Assembly (NCBI RefSeq): GCF_036088315.1
Contig: NZ_CP107996.1
Span: 124,001-188,000 of the forward strand
Length of the DNA: 64,000 nucleotides
Direction: 5' to 3'
Source: Streptomyces sp. NBC_00344
GTDB taxonomy: Bacteria; Actinomycetota; Actinomycetes; Streptomycetales; Streptomycetaceae
Part shown: piece by piece, positions 41,983 through 51,032 of the stretch
How positions within the stretch are numbered: position 1 is the first letter of the stretch
Layout of the letters: each line of letters opens with the position of its first letter
Position numbers and translations under genes: made by a program
Notes under the pieces: generated by a model
Database searches by the model: none
The model's input: the letters and a program-made list of their open reading frames with translations, nothing else
Told to the model about the DNA's origin: nothing

Positions 41983-42332
41983 GAACGGCTCCTCAAGGCT
42001 GTCCCGTCATCCCAGGTCGAATTGCCTACGGCGTCAGTTGCGGTACATCGCACAGCGGAGGGACATCCGCGGACTGGATGTATTCGTGTGTTGCGACAAC
42101 GCGGCGAGGTGGCGTAGCTGTCGTCGTGCGCCCGCCGAAAATCACGGAACAGCCCTTACAGGGCGGGGACACGGCCGTGCGCACAGCGGACATCGGCTGC
42201 GGGCGTGCACGGATCATCATCGCCGAAAGCGGGTGAAATACAGGTGCGGCTCTTCCGGTGGCGCGTCGCATCGTGTCGGAGCGCCACCGCGGTGGGTCTC
42301 CGTCCCCGCCCGGCGTGCCCCGTGCCGGAGGG
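41983..42332. other. gap upstream of cydA
   Basis: About 350 bases between the PxpC stop and the cydA start, holding the cydA promoter region. I looked for a Rex-type TTGTGAAN(4)TTCACAA operator and found only weak resemblances (e.g. GTTGCGACAAC near 42091). No gene is supported. Confidence 0.5.
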
Positions 42333-43274
42333 TCAGCGGTCGCGGGGCGCCGGGCCTGCCGGGACGAAACGTACCGGGGTTCCCGGCACGGCCTGGGCGG
42401 CCGGAGCCAGATGTTCGGGTGGGACGACACCGATGACCGGGTAACCGCCGGTCACGGGGTGATCGGCGAGGAAGACGACCGGGCGGCCCTCCGGCGGGAC
42501 CTGGACCGCGCCGAGCGTCATCCCCTCGCTGGGCAGCTCGTCGTCACGTGCCCGTTCCAGCGCCGGGCCGTCGAGGCGCAGGCCGATCCGGTTTCCCTTC
42601 GGAGAGACGCGGTACGTACGCGTCATCAGCGTGCGCAGGGCATCCGCGGTGAACCAGTCGGTGCGCGGGCCGCACAGGACCGGCAGCACCAGTTCCCTCG
42701 GCGGCGCCTGCCAGCGCGCCGCTTCGACCGTTGCCCGTCCCGGCCCATCAGTCGGCCCCGGTGGGCCGACCGGCAGTCGGTCGCCATCGCGCAAGGGTGC
42801 GGGGCCGATGCCGGAGAGGAGGTCCGTGGCCCGGCTGCCCAGCTCGGCGGGCACCTGGATGCCTCCCGCGAATGCGAGGTAGCTGCGCAGTCCGTGCGTG
42901 GCGGGACCGGCGTCGATCACGGCGCCGGCCGGCAGCCGTACCGGTACTCCCCAGGGGGCCGGCCTGCCGTCGACCGTGACGGGACACGGCGCGCCGGTGA
43001 CCACCGCGACGGCGGGACCCGGCACGCGCACGGCGCAGCCGGAGAAGGTGGTCTCCAGGGTGGCGGCGCTCTCCGGGTTGCCGAGCAGCCGGTTGGCCAG
43101 CCGGTGCGCCGGTTCGTCGAGCGCCCCTGAGCGCGACACCCCGAGATGGGCGTAGCCGGGGCGGCCGAGGTCCTGGACGGTGGTCAGCGCGCCGGCCCGT
43201 ACGACGACCAGCGCCCCTCGGGCGGTGGAGTTCGGACTGTGGGCACTCGGGCCCGGGATACCGGTGCCGCTCAA
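42333..43274 (-). CDS. pxpC: 5-oxoprolinase subunit C
   Basis: A 313-residue protein of the biotin-dependent carboxyltransferase (KipA/AHS2) family: VVVRAGALTTVQDLGRPGYAHLGV at the start, LDEPAHRLANRLLGN, FAGGIQVP, RVSPKGNRIGLRLDG and HPVTGGYPVIGVV near the end. With PxpA and PxpB it hydrolyses 5-oxoproline (pyroglutamate) to glutamate using ATP. The start is TTG 43274, overlapping the PxpB stop (TTGA) with GAGGAG upstream; a longer upstream opening is a read-through of PxpB in another frame. Confidence 0.92.
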   Translation of the reverse strand: MSGTGIPGPSAHSPNSTARGALVVVRAGALTTVQDLGRPGYAHLGVSRSGALDEPAHRLANRLLGNPESAATLETTFSGCAVRVPGPAVAVVTGAPCPVTVDGRPAPWGVPVRLPAGAVIDAGPATHGLRSYLAFAGGIQVPAELGSRATDLLSGIGPAPLRDGDRLPVGPPGPTDGPGRATVEAARWQAPPRELVLPVLCGPRTDWFTADALRTLMTRTYRVSPKGNRIGLRLDGPALERARDDELPSEGMTLGAVQVPPEGRPVVFLADHPVTGGYPVIGVVPPEHLAPAAQAVPGTPVRFVPAGPAPRDR

Positions 43275-43903
43275 CGGCTCTCCTCGGGGACGAAGCGGAC
43301 CCGGGTGCCCGGGGCCAGCAGCGCGGCGGGCTTGCGGGCGCTGTCCCACAGCACGGTGCCGGGAGCAGTGCCGATCAGCTGCCACCCGCCGGGCGACGAA
43401 CGCGGGTAGACGCCGGTGTACGGGCCGGCCAGGGCGACGGCCCCGGCGGGAACACTGGTCCTCGGATCGGCACGGCGAGGCACGTGGTACTCCGGGTCGA
43501 GCCCGGTGAGGTAGGCGAAACCCGGTGCGAATCCGCAGAAAGCGACCCGGAACACGGTGCCCGCGTGGATGCGGGCCACCTCGGCGGTGTCCACCCCCCA
43601 CAGTCCGGCGACCTCGTCGAGGTCGGGACCGTCGTAACGGACCCGAATCTCCAGGGCGCTGCCTTCGTCCCGTCGCAGCGGGGGCACGTCCCAGGACGGT
43701 AGTTCCGCGGCAAGCCGCTGCGGCTCGGACAGGCCGTCGAGCAGGATCGTGCGGGCGCCGGGTACCACCTCGCGTACGGGCGGCAGAGTGCCGTCGACGC
43801 GGCGGCGCAGGATCTCGGCGTGCAGGGCCTCCGCGGCCTCGGCGTCCTCGAGCTCCACCAGTAGTCCGTTCCGGCCGACGCGGTGGACGAGCGGGGCGCT
43901 CAT
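43271..43903 (-). CDS. pxpB: 5-oxoprolinase subunit B
   Basis: A 210-residue AHS1/KipI-family protein: RVGRNGLLVELED at the start, IRVRYDGPDLDEVA, and the conserved block VFRVAFCGFAPGFAYLTGLDP with GPYTGVYPRSSPGGWQLIG. It forms the ATP-dependent 5-oxoprolinase core with PxpC. ATG 43903 overlaps the PxpA stop (ATGA). The three pxp genes overlap one another, so subunit ratios are probably fixed by translational coupling. Confidence 0.93.
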   Translation of the reverse strand: MSAPLVHRVGRNGLLVELEDAEAAEALHAEILRRRVDGTLPPVREVVPGARTILLDGLSEPQRLAAELPSWDVPPLRRDEGSALEIRVRYDGPDLDEVAGLWGVDTAEVARIHAGTVFRVAFCGFAPGFAYLTGLDPEYHVPRRADPRTSVPAGAVALAGPYTGVYPRSSPGGWQLIGTAPGTVLWDSARKPAALLAPGTRVRFVPEESR

Positions 43904-44658
43904 GCGAAGGCCCGGACATCGACCCCGGATCCGGCCAGCGCCCCACGGATCTCCGCGGCCAGCCGGGCGGCTCCGGGAGTGTCGCCGTGCACGCACAGCG
44001 AGCGTGCGGGCATCCGCAGCGTGCTGCCGTCGGCGGCGGTGACGGCGCCGTCGCGGGCGATACGCACGGAGCGGCGGATCACCAGGGCTGGGTCTTCGAG
44101 AACGGCGTCCTCCTCGGTCCGGGGTACGAGCGTGCCGTCGGGGCGGTAGGCGCGGTCGGCGAAAGCCTCCTGTACGGCGGGCAGGCCGGCGGCGGCTGCT
44201 GCCGCGAGCAGTTCCGATCCTGGCAGGCCGAGCACCGGGAGCGCGGTGACCGCGAGGCGGATTCCCTCGATGACCGCGGCGGCCTGCTCCCCGTCGCGGA
44301 CCGCGCGGTTGTAGAGGGCGCCGTGCGGTTTGACGTACGCGACGCGGCCGCCCGCAGCGCGGGCGAACACGTCCAGAGCGCCGATCTGGTAGGCCACCTC
44401 GGCGGCCAGCTCGGCGGCCGGCACATCCATCGCCCGTCGGCCGAAGCCGGCCAGGTCGCGATAGGAGACCTGAGCGCCGATGCGTACACCGTGGGCGACG
44501 GCCTGTTCGCAGACCCGGCGCATCGTCGAAGGGTCGCCCGCGTGGAATCCGCAGGCGACGTTGGCGCTGGTGACGGAGGCGAGCAGTGCCTCGTCGTCGG
44601 TCAGTTCCCAGCGGCCGAAGCCCTCGCCGAGGTCGGCGTTGAGGTCGATCGTGCTCAT
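43900..44658 (-). CDS. pxpA: 5-oxoprolinase subunit A (LamB/YcsF family)
   Basis: A 252-residue LamB/YcsF protein: IDLNADLGEGFGRW with the metal-binding Asn/Asp, VTSANVACGFHAGDP, IGAQVSYRDLAGFGRR, VAYVKPHGALYN and LCVHGDTPGA, the family's invariant set. It completes 5-oxoprolinase. ATG 44658 matches the family start; ATG 44682 would add eight residues. It is first in the pxpA-pxpB-pxpC unit and diverges from the GntR gene, sharing the palindrome at 44700-44712. Confidence 0.94.
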   Translation of the reverse strand: MSTIDLNADLGEGFGRWELTDDEALLASVTSANVACGFHAGDPSTMRRVCEQAVAHGVRIGAQVSYRDLAGFGRRAMDVPAAELAAEVAYQIGALDVFARAAGGRVAYVKPHGALYNRAVRDGEQAAAVIEGIRLAVTALPVLGLPGSELLAAAAAAGLPAVQEAFADRAYRPDGTLVPRTEEDAVLEDPALVIRRSVRIARDGAVTAADGSTLRMPARSLCVHGDTPGAARLAAEIRGALAGSGVDVRAFA

Positions 44659-44699
44659 GGGCGTGTCATTCCTGGTGGTCATCACCACCAAAGTAAGCG

Positions 44700-44712
44700 A
44701 TTGTTGAACAAT
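44700..44712. promoter_or_regulatory. GntR operator copy 1
   Basis: A 13-bp near-palindrome, ATTGTTGAACAAT, in the divergent region between pxpA and the GntR gene. The same motif with one change occurs at 45540-45552, before the DUF969 gene. Confidence 0.7.
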
Positions 44713-44786
44713 TCTACAAGAGCCTGTTGTTCGGCTCGTGTTTCTTCGCTTCACTGGAGACAGCACTCACCCTGGGGGAGACCTTC

Positions 44787-45494
44787 ATGCCGACCGATGC
44801 CGACCTCGCGTCCGAACTGAGCGCGGACCGCGCGCTGCTGGGACGCACCAGTACCGCGGAGCGGGTGGCGGACGTTCTGCGTGCTCGCATCACCCGGGGC
44901 ACACTGCGTCCGGGCGATCGGCTTACCGAGGGTGAGATCGGGGGCGCCCTCGGTGTATCCCGCAACACGCTGCGTGAGGCCTTCCGGCTGCTCACCCACG
45001 AACGACTACTGGTGCAGCACCTCAACAAGGGAACATTCGTTCGCCGCCTCAGCACGGCGGACATCGTGGACATCTACCGTGTCCGCCTGTTGGTGGAGTG
45101 TGCGGCCCTGCGGTCGCTGGCCGCTCCGCCTTACCTGCTGGCCGACGTGGAGAAAGCGGTCCTGACAGGCGAGGATGCCGCCGCCGACGGTCGCTGGCAG
45201 GACTGCTCCACCGCGAATATCCGCTTCCATCAGGCGGTGACCGGGCTGGCGGGCAGCGAGCGGACCGACGATCTGATGCGGGGGGTACTCGCCGAGCTGC
45301 GGCTGGCTTTCCACGTGATGAACGATCCACGCCGCTTCCATGAGCCCTACCTCACCCGCAACCGTGACATTCTCACCATGCTCCAGCAGGGCGATGCCCC
45401 GGCCGCGGAGCGGCTGCTGGGCTTCTACCTGGAGGACTCCCGGCGCCAGCTCACCGAGGCGTACCCAGAGGCGGCTGCGCCGAGCGCGCGCTGA
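44787..45494 (+). CDS. GntR-family (FadR-type) regulator
   Basis: A 235-residue regulator: an N-terminal winged helix (VADVLRARITRGTLRPGDRLTEGEIGGALGVSRNTLREAFRLLTHERLL, residues about 24-75) and an all-helical FCD ligand domain with the metal-binding pattern NIRFHQAVTGLAGS and LTRNRDILTML. It probably represses pxpABC and the transport/peptidase unit until 5-oxoproline or a related acid is present. ATG 44787 follows GGGGGAG; a start at 44727 adds a stretch without family support. Two palindromes flank the gene. Confidence 0.92.
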   Translation: MPTDADLASELSADRALLGRTSTAERVADVLRARITRGTLRPGDRLTEGEIGGALGVSRNTLREAFRLLTHERLLVQHLNKGTFVRRLSTADIVDIYRVRLLVECAALRSLAAPPYLLADVEKAVLTGEDAAADGRWQDCSTANIRFHQAVTGLAGSERTDDLMRGVLAELRLAFHVMNDPRRFHEPYLTRNRDILTMLQQGDAPAAERLLGFYLEDSRRQLTEAYPEAAAPSAR

Positions 45495-45539
45495 ACCCAG
45501 TCGTCCGCAGGGCACGAATGAGACGTACGTCATAGTCGA

Positions 45540-45552
45540 ATCGTTGAACAAT
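45540..45552. promoter_or_regulatory. GntR operator copy 2
   Basis: ATCGTTGAACAAT, matching the site at 44700-44712 at 12 of 13 positions, placed 104 bases before the DUF969 start. The two copies flank the GntR gene and suggest coordinated control. Confidence 0.7.
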
Positions 45553-45655
45553 CCCTTAGCCTCCTTGGCGACTGGCAGCAGAGATGGCTCCCAGCCTCCG
45601 CGACCGCATCCCGGGTCGCCGTCCCTGCCCCTCATGCCTGGAAGGCCGAGTCAGC

Positions 45656-46402
45656 ATGATCGTTCTGCTCGGCGTCCTCGTGGTGGTCCTCGGATTCGCC
45701 ACACGACGCAACCCTCTGCTGGTCGTTGGGGTCGCCGGTATCGCCACCGGCCTGCTCGGCGGCCTGTCCCCCGACGACATCCTCAGAACCTTCGGGGAGG
45801 GCTTCGCCTCCAGCCGCTCGGTGACGATTTTCGCCGTCACACTCCCGGTGATCGGCCTCCTGGAGCGCAATGGTCTGCAGCAGCAGGCCCGCACCCTGGT
45901 GACCAGACTCGGCAAGCTGACAACGGGGCGTTTCCTGGCCCTGTACCTCCTGCTGCGCCAGCTCACCGCCGCCGTCGGACTGCAGACCATCGGCGGCCCG
46001 GCGCAGAGCGTGCGTCCCATGGTCGCGCCCATGGCCGAAGCCGCCGCCGAACGCGCGAACGGTGGCCGCCCGCTTCCCGAACGGCTGCGGGAGAAGGTCC
46101 GCTCGCACTCGGCCGCGGCCGACACCGTCGGCGTCTTCTTCGGTGAGGACTGCTTCCTCGCCATCGGATCGATTCTTCTCATCACCGGCTTCGTCAATGC
46201 GACGTACCACACGCACCTCGAGCCGTTGAGCCTCGCCGTGTGGGCCATACCCAGCGCCGTGTGCGCCTTCGTGATCCACGGTGGCCGGCTGTTGTACCTG
46301 GACCGCGCGCTGGAGCGCGAGCTGATCACCGTCAACGCGGAGATCGCCGTACAGACGCCGGGTGACAACAGCCCCCGCCGCATCGCAGGAGGCACCGAAT
46401 GA
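45656..46402 (+). CDS. DUF969 membrane protein
   Basis: A 248-residue membrane protein with about six helices: MIVLLGVLVVVLGFATRRNP at the start, FAVTLPVIGLLERNGLQ, the highly conserved RQLTAAVGLQTIGGPAQSVRPMVAPM block and GVFFGEDCFLAIGSILLI. DUF969 and DUF979 are always paired and commonly sit with 5-oxoproline genes; a transport role for 5-oxoproline is widely proposed but not proved to my knowledge. ATG 45656 follows GGAAGG. It overlaps DUF979 as ATGA. Confidence 0.9.
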   Translation: MIVLLGVLVVVLGFATRRNPLLVVGVAGIATGLLGGLSPDDILRTFGEGFASSRSVTIFAVTLPVIGLLERNGLQQQARTLVTRLGKLTTGRFLALYLLLRQLTAAVGLQTIGGPAQSVRPMVAPMAEAAAERANGGRPLPERLREKVRSHSAAADTVGVFFGEDCFLAIGSILLITGFVNATYHTHLEPLSLAVWAIPSAVCAFVIHGGRLLYLDRALERELITVNAEIAVQTPGDNSPRRIAGGTE

Positions 46403-47367
46403 TCAAGTCCGAATGGTTCTTCTGGCTGGTCGGCGCGGTCTTCATCGTCATGGCCCTGCAGATGATGCGGGACACCAGCAATCCCAAGCGGTTCACATCG
46501 GCCGCCTTCTGGGGACTGCTGGGCGCGTGCTTCCTCTACAGCACGGGTGTCACGCAGAAGTCGGTGCCGGCCGAGCCGCTCGGGCTCGCCGTCCTCGCCC
46601 TCATCTGTCTGGGCGGCTTCAACCTGGTCGGCAGGGGCGAGCCGAAAACCACTTCCGAGAAGGAGCGATCGGCGCTCGCCGCTCGCTTCGGCAACAAGCT
46701 CTTCATCCCCGCCCTCACCATCCCGGTGGTGGCGATGGTGTGCGCCGTGCTGGTGAAGAAGGTGTCGATCGGCGGAAGGCCCGTTCTGGAGCCGGGATCC
46801 GAGACGATCCTCGGACTGGGTATCGGCGCGATCGTCGCGGTCGGCGTGGGCATGTGGGTCCTCCGCGAGCGCCGGGTGTCCGTTCCGGTGCATGCGGGAC
46901 GAGGGCTGCTGGAGGCCATGGGCTGGGCGCTTCTGCTGCCGCAGCTGCTGTCCGTGCTCGGCACGATCTTTCAGGCCGCGGGTGTCGGTACCCAGGTCCG
47001 CACGCTCACTGAGAGCGTCCTGCCCGACGGCCAGAAGTTCGCCGCCGTGGCGCTGTACTGCATCGGCATGGCCATGTTCACGGTGATCATGGGCAACGCC
47101 TTCGCTGCCTTCCCGGTGATGACCGCGGCGATAGGCTGGCCGGTCCTCATCTCACAGATGCATGGAAACCCGCCCGCCGTCCTCGCCATCGGCATGCTCG
47201 CCGGCTTCTGCGGGACGCTCGTCACGCCCATGGCAGCGAACTTCAACCTCGTTCCGGCCGCGCTGCTGGAGCTGAAGGACCAGTACGGGCCCATCAAGGC
47301 CCAAGCCCCCACCGCGGTGGCCCTTCTTGCCTGCAACGTCTGCATCCTCTACCTCTTCGCCTTCTGA
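46399..47367 (+). CDS. DUF979 membrane protein
   Basis: A 322-residue membrane protein with about nine helices, the partner of DUF969. Conserved-looking segments are [18 protein letters not shown] at the start, [34 protein letters not shown] and [24 protein letters not shown], reminiscent of dicarboxylate/gluconate-type permease re-entrant loops. The two probably form one two-part importer. ATGA overlap with DUF969 and only 10 bases before the pyroglutamyl peptidase tie it to that enzyme. Confidence 0.9.
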   Translation: MIKSEWFFWLVGAVFIVMALQMMRDTSNPKRFTSAAFWGLLGACFLYSTGVTQKSVPAEPLGLAVLALICLGGFNLVGRGEPKTTSEKERSALAARFGNKLFIPALTIPVVAMVCAVLVKKVSIGGRPVLEPGSETILGLGIGAIVAVGVGMWVLRERRVSVPVHAGRGLLEAMGWALLLPQLLSVLGTIFQAAGVGTQVRTLTESVLPDGQKFAAVALYCIGMAMFTVIMGNAFAAFPVMTAAIGWPVLISQMHGNPPAVLAIGMLAGFCGTLVTPMAANFNLVPAALLELKDQYGPIKAQAPTAVALLACNVCILYLFAF

Positions 47368-47377
47368 ACGGTCCCCC

Positions 47378-48034
47378 ATGAGTACTCTTCCGACACGGGT
47401 GCTGGTCACCGGTTTCGAGCCGTTCGACGGCGAACACGCCAATCCCTCCTGGGAGGCGGCCCGCCGCGTCGCCCAGCATCCCCCGCCCGGCACCAACGTC
47501 ACCGCCGTTCAGATCAGCTGTGTCTTCGGAGCGGCCATCGACGAACTGCGTGACGCCATCGAGGCGCAGTCCCCGGAACTCGTGCTCTGCATCGGACAGG
47601 CGGGCGGCCGGCCGGACCTCACCGTCGAGCGCGTCGCCATCAACGTGGACGACGCGCGTATCCCCGACAACGCCGGCAGGCAGCCCGTCGACGAGCCCGT
47701 CGTGCAGGCCGGTCCCGCGGCGTACTTCTCCTCGCTCCCGGTCAAGGCATGCGTGGCGGCCGCCCGCAAGGCCGGCGTGCCGGCCTCGGTGTCGCAGACC
47801 GCGGGCACCTTTGTGTGCAACCACCTCTTCTATGGGCTTGCACACCTCATCGCCACCCAGCATCCCGGTATACGCGGTGGGTTCGTACACGTGCCGTACG
47901 TCCCCGCTCAGGTCGCCCACCGGGCCGTCCCTTCCATGGCCGCCGACGACATCGCAACCGGCCTCCGGGCCATCCTGGTCGCGGCGCGCGACACCGTCAC
48001 CGACATCCGGGAAACCGGCGGAGCGACACATTGA
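47378..48034 (+). CDS. pcp: pyroglutamyl-peptidase I
   Basis: A 218-residue C15 cysteine peptidase: [21 protein letters not shown], the catalytic glutamate in [12 protein letters not shown], the catalytic cysteine in [14 protein letters not shown], and the histidine in [10 protein letters not shown]. It removes N-terminal pyroglutamate from peptides, giving 5-oxoproline that the divergent PxpABC converts to glutamate. ATG 47378 lies 10 bases after DUF979, and its stop overlaps the next gene's TTG (TTGA). Confidence 0.95.
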   Translation: MSTLPTRVLVTGFEPFDGEHANPSWEAARRVAQHPPPGTNVTAVQISCVFGAAIDELRDAIEAQSPELVLCIGQAGGRPDLTVERVAINVDDARIPDNAGRQPVDEPVVQAGPAAYFSSLPVKACVAAARKAGVPASVSQTAGTFVCNHLFYGLAHLIATQHPGIRGGFVHVPYVPAQVAHRAVPSMAADDIATGLRAILVAARDTVTDIRETGGATH

Positions 48035-49074
48035 ACACAGCAGCACCGCATCCCTCGGAACTCCCCTGTGCGGCACTCGCCGGGCGAGCCGCCGCCTTCG
48101 CCCGTCTCGCACTGGAGAACGTGACCCGCGAATACCCCAACGCCCCGGCCCATCTGCTCGGCGGCCCTCAGGAGTTGGTGCCGCCACGCACGCACCACCC
48201 GGCTTTCTACGGCGCCTACGACTGGCATTCCTCCGTGCACATGCACTGGCTCATGGTGCGGCTGCTGCGCCGTTGCGGCGACCACATCGACGCCGCCGCG
48301 GTGACCGGAGCACTCGACGCCCATCTGACGGCCGACGCGCTGGCAACCGAGGCCGACTACCTGCTGACCCACCCCTCGTTCGAACGCCCCTACGGCTGGG
48401 CGTGGCTGCTGGCGCTCAGCGCCGAGTGCGCCGCGCTGGGAAACGCGCGCTGGTCCGCGGCGCTCGCGCCGGCCGTCCGTACGGTGTCGGGGCTCATCCT
48501 GGACTGGCTGCCGAAGGCGACGTACCCGGTTCGGCACGGCACGCATGTCAACAGCGCTTTCGGGCTCGGTCTCGTACTGGACAGCGCGGGCGGCGCGGGA
48601 GTCCCCGAGCTGGTGGAGCCGGTGACCGACCGCCTGCGCGACTGGTTCGGGGCCGATCACGGGGCCGCGCTGCGCTGGGAGCCGTCGGGGCAGGACTTCC
48701 TCTCCCCCGCCCTGGCCGAGGCGGAAGCAATGGCGCGGGTCCTCCCCCGCGTGGCGTTCGCCGACTGGCTGACGGCGTTCCTTCCGGAACTCACAGAGGC
48801 GACGATCAGCCGCTGGGCGGCAGTCTTCCTGGCGCTCCCGCATATCTCGGACAGCGCGGACCCGCAGATCGGGCACCTGCTGGGCCTGTGTCTCAGCCGG
48901 GCGGCCGCGCTGCGCAGGATCGCCCGCGCTCTGCCGGCCGGTGACGAACGCACGGATGTCCTCACGGCGGCGGCCGACGCACATCTGACCGCGGGCCTGC
49001 CGGCCACCACGTCCGGGGATTTCACCACGGATCACTGGCTGGCCACGTTCGCGGTACTGGCCCTGGAGAGTTGA
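48031..49074 (+). CDS. DUF2891 protein
   Basis: A 347-residue soluble helical-repeat protein of the DUF2891 family: [46 protein letters not shown] at the N-terminus (many histidines), [27 protein letters not shown] and [16 protein letters not shown]. The alpha/alpha-toroid look and clustered His, Trp and Asp residues suggest a glycosidase-like or lyase-like fold, but no reaction is known. It starts at TTG 48031, overlapping the Pcp stop (TTGA) with GGCGGAG upstream, so it is coupled to the pyroglutamyl peptidase. Confidence 0.88.
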   Translation: MNTAAPHPSELPCAALAGRAAAFARLALENVTREYPNAPAHLLGGPQELVPPRTHHPAFYGAYDWHSSVHMHWLMVRLLRRCGDHIDAAAVTGALDAHLTADALATEADYLLTHPSFERPYGWAWLLALSAECAALGNARWSAALAPAVRTVSGLILDWLPKATYPVRHGTHVNSAFGLGLVLDSAGGAGVPELVEPVTDRLRDWFGADHGAALRWEPSGQDFLSPALAEAEAMARVLPRVAFADWLTAFLPELTEATISRWAAVFLALPHISDSADPQIGHLLGLCLSRAAALRRIARALPAGDERTDVLTAAADAHLTAGLPATTSGDFTTDHWLATFAVLALES

Positions 49075-49225
49075 GGGCGGGGCGGCCGGACGATCGTCCC
49101 GGAGATCATGAGCAAGGACGAGGGAGCCGAGCAGGTCGAGAGCCTGCCGTGTTTGAGTAGTAGCGTCCGCCCAGGACAGCCGGGACTTCTCACACACGGC
49201 CCAGGCTCTCCAACCCGGCCCATAC

Positions 49226-49837
49226 CTAGAGCTCAGGAAACTCCGGGGCGATGTCCAGCTCCCGGGCGGCGGCTCCCCAGACGGCGGACTGGGCGGCGGC
49301 CAGGTCGATCCGGGGGTCACCCAGCATCAGCCGGATGCCGAACCCGTCGCACAGGGCGAGCAGCAGCGTGCTGGTTGCATCGACGTCGCAGTCGGCGAAC
49401 TCGCCGGAGTCAATGCCACGCTGCAATGCCTGGCCCACCCAGGCGTGCAACTGATCGTAGAGGTCGACGGCCAGTTGCTGGGCCGTGTCGTCGCGCAGCG
49501 CCCTGACCCAGAGCTCCTGCCAGAGCCGCCAGTCCTGCCGGAGTTCCGGGTCGGTGGGCAGCATGCTGTGCAGAATGCGGGCCAGCACGACCGCGGCCGG
49601 GACCGTGTCGGCGTCCCGTTCGAGTTCCGTACCGGTATGGCCGAAGGAGTGGGTCATCGCCTCGGCGAAGAGCTTCTCGCGGTTCTCGAAGTGGTAGTGG
49701 AGCAGTGCCGTGGATACTCCGGCGTGTTCCGCGACCATGCGCATCCGGATCTTTTCGAAGCCGACCTCGGCGATCACTTCGCACGCCGCGGACAGGATCC
49801 GCTCACGCGTTTCGAGAGTGCGTTCGGCCTTGGCCAC
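49226..49837 (-). CDS. TetR-family regulator (BetI-like)
   Basis: A 203-residue TetR protein: helix-turn-helix in RILSAACEVIAEVGFEKIRMRMVAEHAGVSTALLHYHFENREKLF (residues about 14-58), then a helical ligand domain ending in GVGIRLML-like ALCDGFGIRLMLGDP, resembling the BetI C-terminal domain. GTG 49837 is chosen because GGGGAG lies 8 bases upstream; the in-frame extension to 49921 has no family support. It sits at the left end of the amine/acyl-CoA locus and may bind the twin palindromes at 57658-57734. Confidence 0.88.
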   Translation of the reverse strand: MAKAERTLETRERILSAACEVIAEVGFEKIRMRMVAEHAGVSTALLHYHFENREKLFAEAMTHSFGHTGTELERDADTVPAAVVLARILHSMLPTDPELRQDWRLWQELWVRALRDDTAQQLAVDLYDQLHAWVGQALQRGIDSGEFADCDVDATSTLLLALCDGFGIRLMLGDPRIDLAAAQSAVWGAAARELDIAPEFPEL

Positions 49838-49949
49838 GTGAGTGCTCCCCGGGTTGGTGTCAGTGTGCCGACGGGCCGTCGAACGGCCCGTTGTCTCGTT
49901 CCCTCCATCCTCTCGCATCACCTTCCGGGCGCACGGTGCGCCCGGTGCG

Positions 49950-50816
49950 TCATAGGTGGGTGTGGAAGCCCCGGCCGGACTTACGGCCGAGCAGGCCCGC
50001 TTCGACCATGCGGGCCAGCAGCGGCGGGGGCGCGTACTGCGATTCGCGGAACTCGTCGTACATCGATTCGGCGATGGCCTGGACGGTGTCCAGGCCGATC
50101 AGATCAGCGAGAGCGAGCGGGCCGAGTGGGTGGGCGCAGCCCAGTCGCATACCGCGGTCGACATCGTCCGCTGAAGCGGTGCCGGACTCCACCATCCGGA
50201 TGGCGGACAGCAGATAGGGCACGAGGAGCGCGTTCACGATGAAGCCTGCCCGGTCACCTGCGCGCACGACCTCCTTGCCCAGCACATCGGTCGCGAACGA
50301 CTGCGCACGCCGGGTGGTGTCCGGTGCGGTCAACAGGGAGGGAACGAGCTCGACCAGCGGCAGTACCGGCACGGGATTGAAGAAGTGCAGGCCGACCACC
50401 TGGTGCGGTCGGGTGGTGGCCGCGGCGAGGCGGATGACGGGCAGGGAAGAGGTATTGGTCGCCAGGATGGCGTCGGGCCGTCGCACGGTGGAGTCCAACC
50501 GGGCGAACACCGCCACCTTTGTGGCCTCGTCCTCGGCGACCGCTTCGACGACGAGATCGCGGTCGGTCAGCGCGTCCATGTCCGTGGTGGTCGTGATCCG
50601 TGCCAGAGCGGCGTCCCGGCCCTCGGCGGACAGTTTGCCGGCAGTGGTGGCCCGTTCGAGAGAAGCCGCGATCCGGCGGCGCCCGGAGGCCGCCAGGACC
50701 TGGTCCGTCTCGACGACGACCACGTCCTGCCCCGCCCGCGCGCAGATCTCCGCGATGCCGGCTCCCATCAGGCCGCAGCCCACGACGCCGGTCCGTGCGA
50801 TGTCGATAGCGGCCAT
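49950..50816 (-). CDS. 3-hydroxybutyryl-CoA dehydrogenase
   Basis: A 288-residue NAD-dependent 3-hydroxyacyl-CoA dehydrogenase: cofactor motif GVVGCGLMGAGIAEICARAG, TNTSSLPV with the substrate serine, catalytic HFFNPVPVLPLVELV (His-Glu pair), and a C-terminal domain with RAGFIVNALLVPYLLSAI and GCAHPLGPLALADLIGLDT. It oxidises (S)-3-hydroxyacyl-CoA to 3-oxoacyl-CoA, the third beta-oxidation step. ATG 50816 has GAAGGAG upstream. L-carnitine dehydrogenase is a close homologue, so a betaine substrate is conceivable. Confidence 0.93.
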   Translation of the reverse strand: MAAIDIARTGVVGCGLMGAGIAEICARAGQDVVVVETDQVLAASGRRRIAASLERATTAGKLSAEGRDAALARITTTTDMDALTDRDLVVEAVAEDEATKVAVFARLDSTVRRPDAILATNTSSLPVIRLAAATTRPHQVVGLHFFNPVPVLPLVELVPSLLTAPDTTRRAQSFATDVLGKEVVRAGDRAGFIVNALLVPYLLSAIRMVESGTASADDVDRGMRLGCAHPLGPLALADLIGLDTVQAIAESMYDEFRESQYAPPPLLARMVEAGLLGRKSGRGFHTHL

Positions 50817-50879
50817 CGTGCTCCTTCGTGAACATCCGGGTGCGGGCGGAGCGCCCGTGCCGAGGTGAGCTGTTCTCAC

Positions 50880-51010
50880 CTGCGCCTGTATGTGTCTGTG
50901 GGTGGCTGTGTCCGTACGTGCGCTGTGTCCGGGTATGGCTCTGTCCGGGTCCGTGCGGGCGGGCGTATCCGTGTGCATCCGTGTCCGGGAGACGGCGTGC
51001 CGCGGCGGAG
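50880..51010. repeat. degenerate GTGTCCG-type repeat
   Basis: About 130 bases between the hydroxyacyl-CoA and acyl-CoA dehydrogenase genes are made of imperfect GTGTCTG/GTGTCCG/GTGCG words on the plus strand, with strongly biased composition. No gene is supported. Confidence 0.6.
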
Positions 51011-51032
51011 GGCCGTGGCACGCCGCGGGGTG

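Noticed and set aside
41983..42332. Search for a Rex operator before cydA
   Set aside because: Only weak matches to the TTGTGAA-TTCACAA pattern were seen, so no site is claimed.
49088..49099. Perfect palindrome GGACGATCGTCC between DUF2891 and TetR genes
   Set aside because: No loop, so not a hairpin terminator, and it lies between convergent ends where an operator is unlikely.
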